A stretch of 64,000 nt of DNA. It comes from Micromussa lordhowensis (lineage: Eukaryota; Cnidaria; Anthozoa; Scleractinia; Lobophylliidae). The notes under the pieces were generated by a model that saw nothing but the letters and a program-made list of their open reading frames with translations, ran no database searches and was not told the origin of the DNA. Made by a program: the position numbers and the translations under genes. Position 1 is the first letter of the stretch; each line of letters begins with the position of its first letter. This document shows, piece by piece, positions 46,001-59,600 of the stretch. The stretch spans positions 28,189,579 through 28,253,578 of the forward strand of contig OZ026600.1 of the NCBI GenBank assembly GCA_964020085.1, in the 5' to 3' direction.

Positions 46001-47576
46001 CATCAATCCATGGACTAACGATATTATGACCTGCGTAATTACGTAAAGGGCAAGTCCTACCCATGTTGGTACTCGCTCTGGTGACAGTCAAGTCCCTTAT
46101 TTGTCTGTTATTTAAAGCACAGTAAGTAACATATCGTGACTAATAAGGTTTCCACATTGTCCTTCTTTCCTAGACATAGATGAATGTGCCGATGGGTCAC
46201 ATGACTGCCACCCCACTGCCAATTGTACCAACACTGCAGGCTCATATTACTGCTCATGCAAACAGTCGGGATACAGTTATAATGGTACCATGTGTGTAGG
46301 TGTGTGTTACAGTTGTTCTTTCGCGTAACATATTTTACAACAACTGCAGAAATTCTCGAGCGCTCGGTGGCTAGTTCTTATTGTCACTAACCGGACAGAC
46401 ACGTGAATTTATAATACTGCAATTTTGTTATCGTAAAAAACAAATTGACGTCAGTTTTCACGCGTCTGTCCTGTTGTAGATCATGAATTTCGTCATAGTA
46501 TTCTCAGATTAGCTGTGGAACAGCAAACTACTTTGACAATGTCATGACAAAAATCATTGCCAATTAACAGGACAGACTGAAAAAATAACATAATAAAATA
46601 AAATAATAATAAAAAAAAAAAACAGGACAGACGCATGAGAAACTGACATCAATTTGTTTTTGACGATAACATCATCGCATATATTATAAATTAATGCGTC
46701 TGTCTGCTTAGTGACGATGACGATTAGCCAACGAGCGCGCGAAAATTTCTGCAGTTATGTGATCGTTAATAAGTGCAGGTCTTGTAATCATTTGTAAGTA
46801 ACAAGTACGAACTTATCGACACCTATTCTTTCTTCAACTCGCAGATATCGATGAGTGCGTTCAAGACTGGTATGATTGTGATGAAGCTCTAACAACGTGT
46901 GTAAACATTCCAGGATCCTACATTTGTTCCTGCTACGAGCCAAATTATGCTTGGAATGGACAAGTTTGTGTCGGTAAAGAAAGATATATGTAAAAAGGAA
47001 ATTTATTTATCACTATTGATCTTTACTTTACACAAGAAGGTTACAAAAGAAACAATTTCGTAATTTCTTCTTCTTGATTTTACCCATTCTACAGACATAG
47101 ATTAATGCACAGAAGATCCACATATATGCGACGTTTATGCCTATTGTGTCAACACTCCAGGCTCGTATAACTGCCCGTGCAAGTCGGGATATAATTATAA
47201 TGGCAGCATTTGTTCAGGTAAAATGCTACATTTGAAAGTTTAGTGTTTGTTGCTTTGATGCACCGTGATAGAGTGTGTTTTTATAAAGTAACAACCCATA
47301 AAATAGTTACTTATGTGTTTCTAGAGCGATGGGTAATCCCAAAATCTGTACTTGGACTTATAGTTCTAGTAAGGATTGGACTTGGAATTGGACTTGTCAG
47401 CTTAAAGGTTGATTATTGTTTCGCGCAATAAATGACACGGAACAATGCTTAAGCTTGTTTTTGTTATGTGAATGTGAATGTGAATGCTTTTTTTACCCTC
47501 GAATTGTAGAGTAGCTATATCGTAGCTAATATCTCCGAGCATTTCCCACCCCAACCCTCAGCGTAACAACAAAGGT

Positions 47577-47615
<39 letters not shown>

Positions 47616-50600
47616 TATAAGCGTGTGAGTTCTTTTACGTCCCCTGCTAACAATAACATCGAAGATGCTGGACACAGGGGTCTACGGTTTTAGTCCTTAC
47701 CCGAGAAGACCTGAACGTCTAACCATTTACAGATGTAATTACAAAGGCAGCACATTCTGCTCAGTTATTTTAATACCCTGAGTGTTGGTCCGGTCTGGGG
47801 CTCGAACCCTCGACCTCCCGCACTGCAGTCTCCCGCGATGTACTGAAGACTTCTATATAACTATGTGTTTTTTTTTACAACAGATATTGACGAATGTTTC
47901 CAGAAGTTGGATGACTGTGATAATGCCGTAACAGAGTGTATCAACATTCCAGGATCATATATTTGCTCCTGTTACAAGCAAAATTATGAATGGGATGGAT
48001 TAACTTGCGTTGGTAAAGAACAACAATATGTAGACGGACCTTGCCCCTTTTTGTTTGAAAGTTTCAAAGAAGTCTTCCCTTACTTCTTTGGAGTGTTTAC
48101 TTTACTAGGGCGCGGGTTTGCTTTCTTTTGTACCCCAAAATTACCGCCTTTGAGCGATTTACGTTAGAAACGACGACTAGTAGATCTCTTTTGAGGCCAC
48201 TTTACTTGGAGGAAATATTACTTACGCGGCTGCAATCAAATTATCGCATCTTTGCTAACTTTCATTTTGTTACAAATTTTCAACCCTGGGTGGTTTTTGA
48301 ATAAAACGCCTTGTAAGGTTTTTTTCACCCGCTTGTCGCTAAATGAGTATGGCATGAAAGGAACCATCTAATCTGCAACTACTAATCTTCCAGCAGCTAG
48401 GCAACCTACCAATCGTCGCGTTTTCATCCCTAAGACGACGTTCTAATATTTTAGTTGATTGACGTGCACCATAGAAAACTTTCATGTAGCGGAAATCCTT
48501 TTCGGACAGCTAATTTCGGCGTTAATATAGTCTGCGCTTACGGTTAGGCATTTGATGTAACCCTTGGTCTACGTTAGCACTCGATTATCAGCTGTCGAAA
48601 CCTACTGCATAGAGAGTTTTAAACCGTCTTGTCTCTTACCTAACGAAGCAAATAGTTTCTACTCTCTGAGGCGTGATGGCCTCATGGTTAGTGCGCTCGC
48701 CTCCGGATCGAGCGGTCCGGATTGGAGGTCTATCCGGGGACATTGTGCTGTGTTTTGGGCCAGACACTGTACTCTCACAGTGCCTCTCTCCAGTCAGGTC
48801 TACGGGTACCAGCGAAATTATTGCTGGGGGTTAATCTTGCGATGGACTAGCATCCAAACCAGGGTGAAGCTGAAATACTCCGAGTAGCTTCTTGCTACAG
48901 AAACCGGAGATACGCGCCGGCCTGATGTGCCATTTAGCTCGTATGCAGAGTTAAGTGTCTTACAGTCTTTCTTTCATGCTGGGATTTGTTTTGTCCTTAG
49001 GTAATGGCATTCATTTATTGTTTATTTTGTAATTATCGTTTTTTTTTTTTCACTTAAAAGACGTAAACGAGTGTGAGGACCTTTCTCGTTGTGCTGAGAA
49101 TGCAACCTGTACGAATTTGGATGGATCTTATGATTGCAACTGCTCAGCCGCGGAACCTCATCTCTGTTTTGGTACGTACATGAATACGCTAACTGGGAAA
49201 GATAACAATTACTAAACGACATGATATTCTTACCAGAAACGCTCAACTGCAGGTTAGAAGGTCCCACGCCTTCATTAGTCTTAACTGAGGAATTCCCTAG
49301 TGATGATAATAAATAATGCCTCATATCTCTTTCTGCTATTTCCTCATCATCACCATCATTTATTAGAGTTTGAGTGCATACTAATGTAAATAATAAGAGA
49401 CATTGTTAAACTTGGGTTACCTTTCTTATGTACGGGTTACCTTTTTTATGTAGGAAATTTTCATGCATATTTTAAGCCTACAAGAAGAGAAGTGCTGTTT
49501 TCTTCTCTTTAAGGGACCACATTGTGTGACATTCCACGAGTAAGAATAACCAATGTTGGACGGACCGTTGATCAACCCGCTGTGGTTCAGTTGAGTTCAT
49601 ATTACACATTTGAAACAAACATTGAAATGAGGTGCGCTCAGATATGGACACAAAATATGTCTTGGGTGTTAGCAAGTCCATCATCTAACTATTCTACAGC
49701 TATTTTGAATGGAATTATAGTTTCTTCGAACACAAGCCAATGGACTCTCTTCGACCATCATTTACCATTCGCCCACGTTCTACATGCTTTGTACTTTGTT
49801 TTTACGATAGTCCAAGGAGACAATAATAAAACAGAGAATGTGTACGACAAGGGTTATATTATAATACAACCCTTACCACTGGTGGCAATAATCTCAGGTG
49901 AAACGGAAATAACCAGAGGAAATAAGCAGAACATCATTCTAAATGGTCCGAGTCATATGATCCTCATGTTGGCCCTGGGGCCATAGAGACATTGACATTT
50001 TATTGGTTTTGTAAGAAATCGAATGAAGAATTCCCAACGGAAAACCCGCTTGAGATCCAAGTAGTGCCGATTTCTCTAAATGGCTCCGAAGCATCAGACG
50101 GGGGCTGCTTCGGCACTGGTTTAGGGCGACTGGAATCCACTGAATCTGTTGTAGTGTTGAACGCCTCAGCAATGCAGAACTCTAGTGCTTCATACGTTTT
50201 CCAACTAGTCGTAGCCAAAGACGCCAGAACATCGAGTGACAGAAAGACAGTTCATGTCGTTAAGGGAAGTCCTCCTGAAGTCTCACTAAAGTAAGTACAT
50301 TTAGACCTAATCTTACTTCCTTTGTATGCTTCAGCGGTATATCAGGCAAGTTTAGCATGGCCATGGTTCGTAGTTTTGGCGAGATGCAGTCGAACCAAAA
50401 TACCCTCAGTGAGACTAACCATGCCTGGCATGCCACCGAATCAAACTAATTGGTACGGTTAGGCATTTACCTTGCTCAAATTCCTCTATAAATTGGCCCA
50501 TATCAGGTCAGTGGCTTGATATGGCCGGGGATCAGGATAGCAGGCAAGGCTTCTGATTGACTAACTGCTCATTTAGGTATTGCAAGGAACCATATTTATG

Positions 50601-53600
50601 CTGTACCTAGTCAGAGTTGCACTTGAAGAAAATCTCGACGAGGGACTGAAAAGCGATGCATAAGATTCCGTTACGTTTTAAGTTCATGTTTTTCAGAAAA
50701 TAATAATCGCTTACTTGATTTGCAGTTCAGTACTGCTTTTTGTTAGAAACGAGAAGTAACAACAGGGACGATAGACAACATTGTAGTCATGCATTACGAT
50801 TATTAAGACATCGAAACGATATTTAATTCAGAGTTCTTCTTTCCGAAGATTCACTTGGGTGCCCGAACTGTTAAGATGACCCAAATACTCCACTCGCACG
50901 TTGTTACTACTCACCCGTGTTATCTCGAGAGTTGGAGAAATATGGACATTTTCAAGTGTTTGTACAGAATTTGTTTAGCTCTTGCAAAATTCCTCTGAAA
51001 CTTAGACGTTATTTAAAGATTTTTTTCAAAGAGTTTTATTTACGTCTTATTTCAATAATATCGTGCAACAATTCATGTAAGTGCGATGCTGTTCGCTGAT
51101 CATTTTACTTTTTCGTTAAGTTTTGTGTTAAATGACCGGTTGAACGTCATCCCTTCTGCGCCGATGACCATCTCAGCCGGGTACTTGGGTTACTCGTGTG
51201 ATGATGAAGTGGAATACCAATGGATCCTTTACGAAGAAGACATGGACGCGGGGTGGATAGAAATTTTAAACAATCCAGAATACTCTAAAGTATTCGCTAT
51301 TGATCCAAAGACTCTAAAAGATAATACAAAATATCGTTTGGAATTGACCGTGTTACTTGCCAATGGAACCCCGTCTACAAGTGTGCAGGTTTTCCAGACT
51401 GCAGTCCTCCCGCGTGATGGCTCGTGTACTATAACACCTGACACTGGCGAAGCTGTTTATACATCATTTGAGCTGTTTTGATTCGGCTGGTTCGCACTTA
51501 ATGAAACTTTCACCTACGAAATACAGATAATTGGGGATGGCAATATACATTACACATTGTATTATGGCCTTGCTGATAAACTGCAATTAGTTTTACCGCA
51601 AGGAAATGCCTCCAGTGGATACTTATCCGACGTCAAGGTATTTGTCTCGAGGAGCAATGGTGCTACTTCTGAGCTGGATATTCCAGTAACGGTATGCTTT
51701 TCTTTTTTTGTATCACTTGTTGTGGCTATGATATGTAGTAATGTATGGTCAATTGCAGTTTACTATAACAAAACTCTGTCAAGTTTCCAGTAAAGAAAAA
51801 CACTGAAAAGGCTATATTAAAGAAAAAGAAACCGTTTCCGGGTTTTTCTACTATATAGCATGTCATGAATGGTTTCATTTTATTTCCTTGTTCTTCATTT
51901 AGCTCTTTTTGCTAATTTTAAGACCTGCACAGCTTGTATCTGACACAATCAAGATAAATAACTTAATGGTGCCTCGGTTCTGTTTATCTTATAGGTAACT
52001 CCACCCAGACCGAGAGCAGAGAAGGATCTTTTTGACCTTCTCGAAAGGAATGTAAGCACCTTTGAAGACTATCTTAACACAATGGATACAGAGAAAGTTT
52101 GGCAGTTGATGACGGCAATGTTATTAACAATAGAGAAACAAGCAATGGTGAAACACAGTTTCCCTAACTCAACGTTATTAAGTCGACAGAAAATCGTTGT
52201 GAGTATCAAACTCTAAATGTTCTAGTTAGTTAGAACAAAAGGTTTAACTTTTAATTATTAGTAAATCACTCCTGAAAAAACTGACCCGAACTGAACTTGT
52301 TTTATTTATGCCTTAACTAACTGACCGCGTTTGTTTCAGACAAGAGACACTACGATACGTAAGCGAAAAATCACGGCCTCGAAATTTCGAAGTGCTCATA
52401 TGGAATCATTCAAATTTTGAAAACCGGCTGGATTATTCTCGAGTTCAATCTACTCATCAGCATGTGGAATAGGGTAGACTAAGGTATATAAAGTTAGTTC
52501 CGATTCACATTAAATTTTCTCGCGATTCACATTAATTTTGGTTTTCGTCAGCTGGTTTGAAAGATGTTTGATTATCTCTTTTAAAAAAGTTGTCAGTTTG
52601 TCTTAATTTGTATAGAGAAACGCAATGGTAAACGGGTCGGTGAATTTTTTTTACTCTTGAGCCTGGTTACCATTTAATTGTCCCGATTGTTTGAATTGCG
52701 TGCGACATTTGCAGACTTTCTAAAGTGTATGCTATTTTGTTTCCGTTAACATTGTTGAGAGCTATCGGTAAGTGTTATTTAGGCTAATCGGAGTTGTAGT
52801 ATACCGTCTGTCACGTAACGTTAAATTCGTTTTAGAAGCAATTGAAAATTCAGAATTATTTTGCGAATTCTCCAAAACAGACGCTAATACTTCAACTATT
52901 GACAGTGGTTATCTCTGGTTAACACCTTTTGCCTTTGTTTCACAATGAGATTTGAGTGACTAAAGTTTCGTTTTTGGACTAACGTTTTTGCATCAACCCT
53001 AATTTTGAAAGTGCGGCGCGATAGGTAACAGCGATAGGTAACAGAGATAGCAAATAAACATGCAAGCTCTTGGTGTCTATTTTCCAGTACCGGTGCCGTC
53101 TATTGTAGAGTGCACTTAAATTACCTTAATCGGTCAGTGGACGACAGCCGGAAGAAATCGAGAACGATGAGTCAAACTGCTTTCGCAAAAACCAGTGACT
53201 GATTTAAACACCAACAGTCGACCATAACGAACGAATATATTTTGCTCGCAAAACTGACAATTTACGGGTAACTTGTAACCTGCTTTTTTGCGGGAGGGGT
53301 GGTGGCCTCATGGTTAGTGCGCTCGACTCCGGAGCGAGCGCTCCGGGTTCGAGCCCTGGCATGGGACATTGCGTTGTGCTCTTAGGCAAGACACTCAACT
53401 CTCACAGTGCCTCTCTCCACCCAGGTGTATAAATGGGTACCGGCGAATTTAATGCTGGGGCATCCCATCCAGGGGGGAGAAGAAATACTCCTAGTCGCTT
53501 TATGCAACAGAAACCGGGATAAGCGCCAGCCTGATGGGCCACTTGGCTTGTATGCAGACTTTACCTTTACCTTGTAACCTGCTTTGCAGCTGAGGGATGT

Positions 53601-56600
53601 CGCCCTTAGGCGTCTGCAAGTCGAAAAGCTGGATAGTCTACCTGGTTTGGTGTTCATCTCAGCCTTTCTAGCCACTGCCGGAAAGGACACAACCACGTTA
53701 ACCTTACACAGTGAGGTAATATGTTATTGGACAGAGATGTATGTATCGAACTTTTAAGAAAACATTTTATGGGGCAAAGTTAGTTTCATTTCTCTCACCT
53801 GCTTAGATAATCGAATAGTTTTCCTGAAGTAAAGCCTCTTGACATTCGGAGAATGGACTAGTTCTAAAAAACAAATATTAAGAAAGCCAGACTAAATTTA
53901 TCGTGTTACCTTTTAACACATTATTTTCGCGGGAGCGGGGTGTTGAAACACGTTATCTTAAGCAAAACTAACTTGGCAACATGATAAACATTTATTGGCC
54001 ATATTTTTGAACACAAGGTTTCAAAAATAGGTGGGCTTGTTATACTATTTGATTACTTTAAAACTGTTTGGCCGTTTCCAGTTTTATTTCGGGATTTCCC
54101 ATTACGTTCGTTTTGACCAATTACGCTCGAACAAACATTTCTAGTGGAAAATGATAGACTATACTTATCTATTCTTTTGCATGCGTTGTACCCTGGGTGT
54201 CAGAAGCTCTTCGTCGGTTTACATTTCTATCGTCGTTATCTATATTTTCATTGCAGGAACTTCTCCCAGAAATTCTTGGAAACATAAGTGACACACTGCT
54301 TGTCGAAGCTAATAAGATGAAAGCAAAAGATGAAAAATTTATTTCCCAAGGAATTTATAACACGTTATACGGAACAGTTGAACTCCTTATTGTATCTGCG
54401 GAGGCGTCCAGAGTAACTGGGGACAACGACACCCAATCCGCCAACCGCTCAAAGGTAGGCGTATATATTCATTCAGAGTGGCACAACGGTTGTACAGTTG
54501 ATACGGAGAAACGTAGTTTTTTTTTTTCAATATAAGTAATCTTTTACCGAGCGTTTATATAGAAAAGAAACGTCCTTGTCGGTCTTCTCGGTTCGTGCAT
54601 TCTCTCTTTTCACCAGTGAGAAAGTGACGTTCACTGTCTTTCTGTTTATAATGTATGTAAGAATGTTCTCTCGTTGTTGGCTTGAAGGATTACCCTCCAA
54701 TCAAGGACAACTTTTTTCCACTTAAACATGCTCTGAGGAAGAAACTCCAATTTTTTGTTTGGTAGCTAGTTCAAGAAACTGACTTCGTCAATGGAAGCCC
54801 TTTGCAAAGTCGCCAGTTTTATACATCACCAGGATTTTTCTCACCATGCGCGAGCGTAGCTTATACGGAACCCTGCCTCGTCCCCAGTCGCCCGCGCGAT
54901 AGTAAAAGAAATAATAATTAACTAGCAGCTCCCCATCGTGCCTTCTTGCTCAGTCCCAATCTCCCAATCGCCTCTTAGGCTAAAGAAAAAAATAAGAAAA
55001 GCCTGTGGAGGAGGCAGTACGGAACCTTCCTTGCATACGGTTGGTGCGTCTAAAATTTGAATTGGCCAATCAGTATTCAGCAGGCCGGAAAAACTGTGCT
55101 GTCCTGACGTCGATGTATGTTAACAAGAAACGCACTCTATTTAGGTAACTTTTCTCACTGGAGACGACATTCAGTGAAAAAATTGATAAAAAGTGAAAAA
55201 TACATAGAATTTTGTGTTTCTCCGAGCTGTTAATTTGGCGCGAAAAATGGATTGCCCGCGTCTGGCAACTCGCTCGTAGTTCGTCGAGTCTTGCCAGGTA
55301 GGATAATAGTTGTGTCATCAGTTTGAACAAAACATGTTCTTCCTCGTCAAATTAAACGCAGAATTCTCGAGTCAAGTTTTAGAAAAGGCCAAAGGAATTT
55401 TAGCATTATCTTTATTTTTGTTAGTTGCGAGAGTAACGAAAAAGACTCTTATCGTGCTGTTTCGGAAGTACAGCTCAGTTTTGACTGTCGCTCGTACTTT
55501 AGGCGTAGTACGAGCATGGCTACCTGCATTTGATCAACAAAATTCTAAGTTAACTTCATCTAAACCTAATACAAGTTTCTGTTTGCCTTCCCAGAGAATA
55601 GAAATCGTCCTAAAATCAATCAGCATTATAAGAACATTACTCAGAACAATGACAACAAGGTTAGCGGTATCGCAGTCCCCTCAAAGTCTCCAGATCCCGG
55701 GTATGGATGTCATAGCGGGTCGTGAAACTTCCTGTGGACTTGAGAAAAGACCTTTAAACGTGTCGGAGGCTCAGGGATTTCTACTACCACCAAACATGAG
55801 AGAGGCCTTTCCTGACGCAGATTTGGACTGGGTTGGTTATCAGGTTAAGTGCAATCTACTACTAAATACTTTCTCCGTCTTCCTTCCTTCATCGCGTACT
55901 GTCTGTTTGTTTGTAAGTTCCTTATTTTTTTATCACTTTTTATGTGTTCTGCAGATGATTATCACGAAGTTTAATCCATACCAGTGGCACAAAAGCCACC
56001 AAAAACTGAGACGGAAATAATGAGTCTTGAATTCACCGACAGTAAAGGGGCAATATTACCTGTTGGAGGAAATAACATAGATATTGACATCAAAATACCT
56101 CTTAATTCTGGAAATTCCTCACTGAATAACTTCTTTGTCAGACCACGTATGATGCGATACCACACGGTGGAGCTCAACGATATTTCCGATTCTATGATCA
56201 TTGAAGTCAAACCAATTAACCGCAGTCTTACAATGCTTGTGTATGTTAAGTATGGAGACCGCCCAACGGTAAATAGTTACCATTATACTGCCATTGTACC
56301 TGACTTTTCGTCTTGTGGGTGGGTCAATGTAAGCGATCGCTTGGTTGTCAAGTGCTCGAGGAGCCCATACGAGATCATGTCTACTGCAGATTTCAACCAA
56401 ACAGGTTTGTATTACGTCGGAGTGCTGTACGTCGAACAGGTGAGTGGTATTCGAGTTAGACGATCGTGCTTTGGAAGAAGAAGAAAAAAAAGAGACTGTG
56501 TTGAACCAAAGCCACCTCCATTGAAAGGAATTGAGTACAACAGAACATTGACATTTAATCCTTCTACCGACCAGAACTATAGCGTCAAAGTTCTCCAGTA

Positions 56601-59600
56601 CAGCTGCTACTATTTCTCATTGACGCAGGACGAATGGACTAAAGACGGCTGTAAGGTTGGTAGGAAATACCTAAACATTTTATAATGCTTATAACCAAAA
56701 TGATTACACAATTCGTTGCATCCTTGACTTCAAAACACTTGTTCGGAAAATGCAAGGTTGAAAATAGTGTCAAGAGTATGATTTTCAATACAAACTACTT
56801 AACAAGAACCAAAAATTTTGTCCCACCGTTGCGCTCTCTACAATAAAAAAGATCTTGACATCAGAGCCAGAGAAAAATACGTTCTCATTTCTTACCACTT
56901 CTAATGAAATTAGTGCCAGGCACGTGCGGAAGTTGCCGATTCTCGTCTTTTACCGGTCGTCTGAGAGACTACTACTGATTCTTTCGTGTAATATCTACCA
57001 GCCACCGTTAATGACTGATTGACGTGACCATATATAGTCAATGATCAAAATTACATCCAATGAAGGATAATTGCGAGGTCGAAGGAGTGCTCGCGCGGTA
57101 CGAAGCGTTTCTGGTCGGGGTATACTGGAGTTTGTTAGAGTTAACGAACGTACATATGATATTTGTTTTTTACAGCAAGAATCGACGATAAAATTACCCT
57201 GTTCACACTGGCCTTGAAAAATCGTTAAAAAGTTACCAGATCGTGGAAAAGTCCTTGAAAATATCTTTGAATACGCGAGACTCAAAGGGGTAACAGTCTA
57301 GTAAAATATTTACAGTGTGAAAAAAGTGATTTGATGATAAATAAGCTTACAGGTTATTTGTGTGAAGTATGCAAATATGGAGATAAAGACAAACAAAAAA
57401 TAAATAAGAAAGGTTTAGTCAACAATATTGAGGCCTTATATTTTGGGCTATTCTTATTTCGTCTCACGTTTTAGTCACCTACTCCATACCATAATTTTTT
57501 TTTATTTCTATTAAGGTTGGAGATGACACGAACGACAAACTACTTCAGTGTCGATGTAATCATCTTACAGCTTTTGGTGGAGGCTTTGTTATTGCTCCAA
57601 ATCCGATCGACTTGGACAAGGTTTTTACAGAATTCACTAGACTCGGAGAAACGGGGAATTATATGGTTCTCGCAATGGTCTGCTCCATTTTTGGTGTATA
57701 TCTCTTGGTGTTGATCTGGGCCAGAAAGGCTGATATGCTAGACGAAAGAAAGGTACGTTTTATATTTAGATGCAAACTGTTATTGGTATTAGCCATATCC
57801 TCTCTTTATTGTTGGAAATGTTATTAGTATTCAATCTTATTAATTGACATACTTATTTCACTCCTTGTTGAATGCTTAAAGTGGTTAACACGTACTAATG
57901 TGGTGCTAAGTTTATCCAGAGAAACACCAAAAGGAAATTCGACTTAAATTAGCGCAAACAGTGTTATTCTGAAAACTTCCCACCCTTAACCGTGTTTCAA
58001 CCTACATGACACATTCCTACACAGGTCAGTGTGGGCAAATGCACAGATATAGCGTATTTTTCATTTTCTGTTCCAATGGGATTGGAGGTGGCCTTTTGGT
58101 TTCTGCGCTAGAAACCGGATCGACTGTTTTGGGTTCAAGCCACCTCAGGACATTTTGTTTTGTTGGACTAGCACTTTTCCTCCACAGTGCTTCATTAAGT
58201 CCAAGTGTGAAAAGAGAATCTAGAGGTGCCGAGTGACTTCATGCTACAGAAACCTCAGTTAAGCGCCGCCTGTTGGCCAACCACACAACTTGAACGCTTT
58301 TACTTCCAGTTCATTTTGTCTATCACTTTACTAGCGCATGTAAAGATATGGTCTTGTGTATATCAAGCAAAATTAACATAGATTATCATCAACTTTTCAA
58401 AATCCTGTGTCATCCCCCCCCTGAAAATAGGCCTCTCAAATCTCAGCTCAAACTGCCGATAGTAAACCCCACGAAAAAACTCAAAATAATTCCATAAAGT
58501 ATGTCTTCCAATAGCTTGTGCTATATTGCATGTTGTTACAGTATGCTCCACGATGTTTAATTTCATTCAACGGATTTAGAAATTGTGATCTGTTTCATTT
58601 GTGTAGATAGTTCTACCGCACCTTAACTTTTCTAGACTTATATGTAGTACCTAACGGTTGAGTCGGCTTTTAACGTGTAAAACTTCTTGCTTTCTTGGTA
58701 GCTGGGTCCACCTGTACTCATCAAGCGCTCTGTCAACTGCACGCAAAGATATAATTTGACAGTAAGTACAGGTGTTTGGCGGAATGCTGGGTCAACGGCT
58801 AGCGTGTTTATTAAAATTTACGGCACGGAAGGTACTCTTGGAGCCGTGAACTTAACTGAAAGCTCTCCGCCAGGAAGAAAAATGTTTGGTAGAGGAAGCA
58901 TCGATGGGTTTGTTTTCCATCTCGACAATTCCCTTGGAAATATAATTAAAATAGAAATATGGCATGACAATTCTGGAAAGAATTCATCGTGGTTTCTAGA
59001 TCAAGTTCGCATTGTTGATGAAAGTACAGGCGAGAAATGGGATTTCTTCCACCACAGTTGGCTTGCTCTGCACAAAGGTGACGGATCGACCAAGGCTTCT
59101 CTGATGTCCAATGATCCAAATCATCATGGTCCTGGATTTAAGAACATGTTCTACTCTGTCTCTTCAGTGGATCTAGCGGATTATCATCTTTGGGCCTCTG
59201 TCGTTACCTGGCCACCGCGTAACCCATTTACACGTGTACAGCGAGCCTCGTGCTGCCTCTCTCTCTTATATTTGGCGATGGCATGTAACGCCATGTTTTA
59301 TCAAGTGACTGGAGTTTCAGAAGAACTAATTGAGATTGGACCATTGAAAATGTCATTGCGTCAACTTATTGTTGGAATTGAGAGTTCCCTGATTGTTGCC
59401 CCAGCAAGTATCCTGATAACTCTGTTATTCCGTCAGAGGAGGGCTAAAACGAGTGGAGAGAACGAAGACGACACATCAAAGGCATCCTTGGCTAAAAGGA
59501 AATTTTTGCTACCTCACACCTTTGTGTATCTCGGCTGGTTTCTCTGTGTTACGGCTATAGTGTGTTCTGGCACAGTAACAGTATTTTACAGTCTTCAATG

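Noticed and set aside
49022..49324. 100-codon minus-strand frame across the EGF exon 49061-49171
   Set aside because: Shadow of the sense EGF exon plus intron; no motif.
53298..53370. Possible tRNA gene
   Set aside because: Head is tRNA-like with A/B boxes, but it continues into a conserved SINE body, has a 15-bp target duplication and lacks an anticodon arm that folds well by eye.
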